From positions 1 to 5,734 of the forward strand of contig WAPZ01000595.1 in assembly GCA_015520535.1 (NCBI GenBank): a stretch of DNA of 5,734 nt, written 5' to 3'. This stretch comes from Candidatus Heimdallarchaeota archaeon. GTDB taxonomy: Archaea; Asgardarchaeota; Heimdallarchaeia; Hodarchaeales; S146-22. The position numbers and the translations under genes were made by a program. Of this stretch, positions 5,618 to 5,734 are shown in pieces; the stretch's first letter is position 1; the number at the start of each line of letters is the position of its first letter. The notes beneath the pieces were generated by a model. The model was given only the letters and a program-made list of their open reading frames with translations, made no database searches and was not told the DNA's origin.

Positions 5618-5664
5618 TTGTTAGAACGGAAAGGAACGTTTTTTACGAAAGTTGACGTAACACA
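5374..5664. repeat. Recurring TGTGTTA motif
   Basis: TGTGTTA occurs directly at 5374-5380, 5530-5536, 5544-5550 and 5595-5601, and inverted (TAACACA) at 5658-5664. The copies at 5530 and 5544 are 14 bases apart, and the first of these overlaps the 14-bp dyad at 5523-5536. The cluster lies before and just inside the truncated gene, so it could be a set of regulator sites. The spacing is irregular and the motif was noticed after the fact. Confidence 0.3.
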
Positions 5665-5734
5665 TATATTTTGGTTTTCAATTGTCATCAAAGGAGTTCC
5701 GCGGATTTTATTGGATATAAGCAGTATATTGTAC
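5618..5734 (+). CDS. Truncated membrane-protein gene, DUF2127-like (5' end only)
   Basis: A frame opens after a TGA at 5615-5617 and stays open for 39 codons to the window edge. Residues about 15-39 read VTHIFWFSIVIKGVPRILLDISSILY, which resembles the N-terminus of DUF2127 membrane proteins, where an aromatic-rich first helix begins with a His/Phe stretch and contains an LLKG-type motif. The only usual in-frame start before that segment is TTG at 5618, giving the hydrophilic lead LLERKGTFFTKVD. No Shine-Dalgarno site precedes it, so the start is uncertain. The AAGGAG at 5690-5695 is inside the frame. The gene continues beyond the window, so neither its length nor the full family pattern can be checked. 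Confidence 0.45.
   Translation, partial: MLERKGTFFTKVDVTHIFWFSIVIKGVPRILLDISSILY

Noticed and set aside
5690..5705. Resemblance of AAAGGAGTTCCGCGG to the CR-I region of archaeal RNase P RNA, with GGTGA near 5309-5313 as a possible CR-II
   Set aside because: The order is wrong, CR-V is absent, and the 5690 segment is explained by an open reading frame with a membrane-protein pattern.

Overview
The window is AT-rich archaeal DNA. The clearest marker is a complete ribosomal protein uS7 of the archaeal/eukaryotic type. Most genes also carry GGTG/GGTGA/GGTGAT Shine-Dalgarno sites, which complement an archaeal 16S 3' end, and the non-coding parts hold a TTTATAAA box and bare poly-T tracts instead of bacterial -35/-10 boxes. 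A roadblock/LC7-like small protein would fit an Asgard archaeon, where such proteins are common. That lineage is an inference, and nothing here proves it.

Layout. Positions 1-131 are the leader of uS7 (132-707, +). uS7 is convergent with a small four-helix membrane protein of unknown function (731-1210, -). A 134-base divergent intergenic region with a 7-bp inverted repeat (1263-1289) separates that gene from a rightward four-gene run: a roadblock-like protein (1345-1719, GTG start), a UbiA-family prenyltransferase most like decaprenyl-phosphate phosphoribosyltransferase (1776-2744), a PHP-domain metal-dependent phosphoesterase (2779-3441), and a YbhN/AglD-type flippase-like membrane protein (3477-4598). 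The gaps are 56, 34 and 35 bases, and the last three genes each have a GGTG-type ribosome binding site, so they are probably one operon. A convergent terminator region (about 4600-4740) follows, then a leftward gene with an AbrB-like N-terminal part and an ACT-like C-terminal part (4741-5163, GTG start). The last 570 bases hold its TATA box (5229-5236), a GC-richer two-hairpin element that may be a small RNA (about 5257-5348), a 270-base AT-rich stretch with repeated TGTGTTA motifs, and the start of a truncated membrane-protein gene that resembles DUF2127 (5618 to the window end).

How the genes may work together. The UbiA, PHP and YbhN-like genes suggest a lipid-linked sugar pathway. The UbiA enzyme would join a polyprenyl phosphate to phosphoribose, the PHP enzyme could remove a phosphate, and the YbhN-like protein could move the product across the membrane or take part in its use. 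The family assignments come from visible motifs, but this division of labour is an inference. The roadblock-like protein at the head of the run could be a small regulatory or scaffolding subunit. The ACT-like protein may be a ligand sensor.
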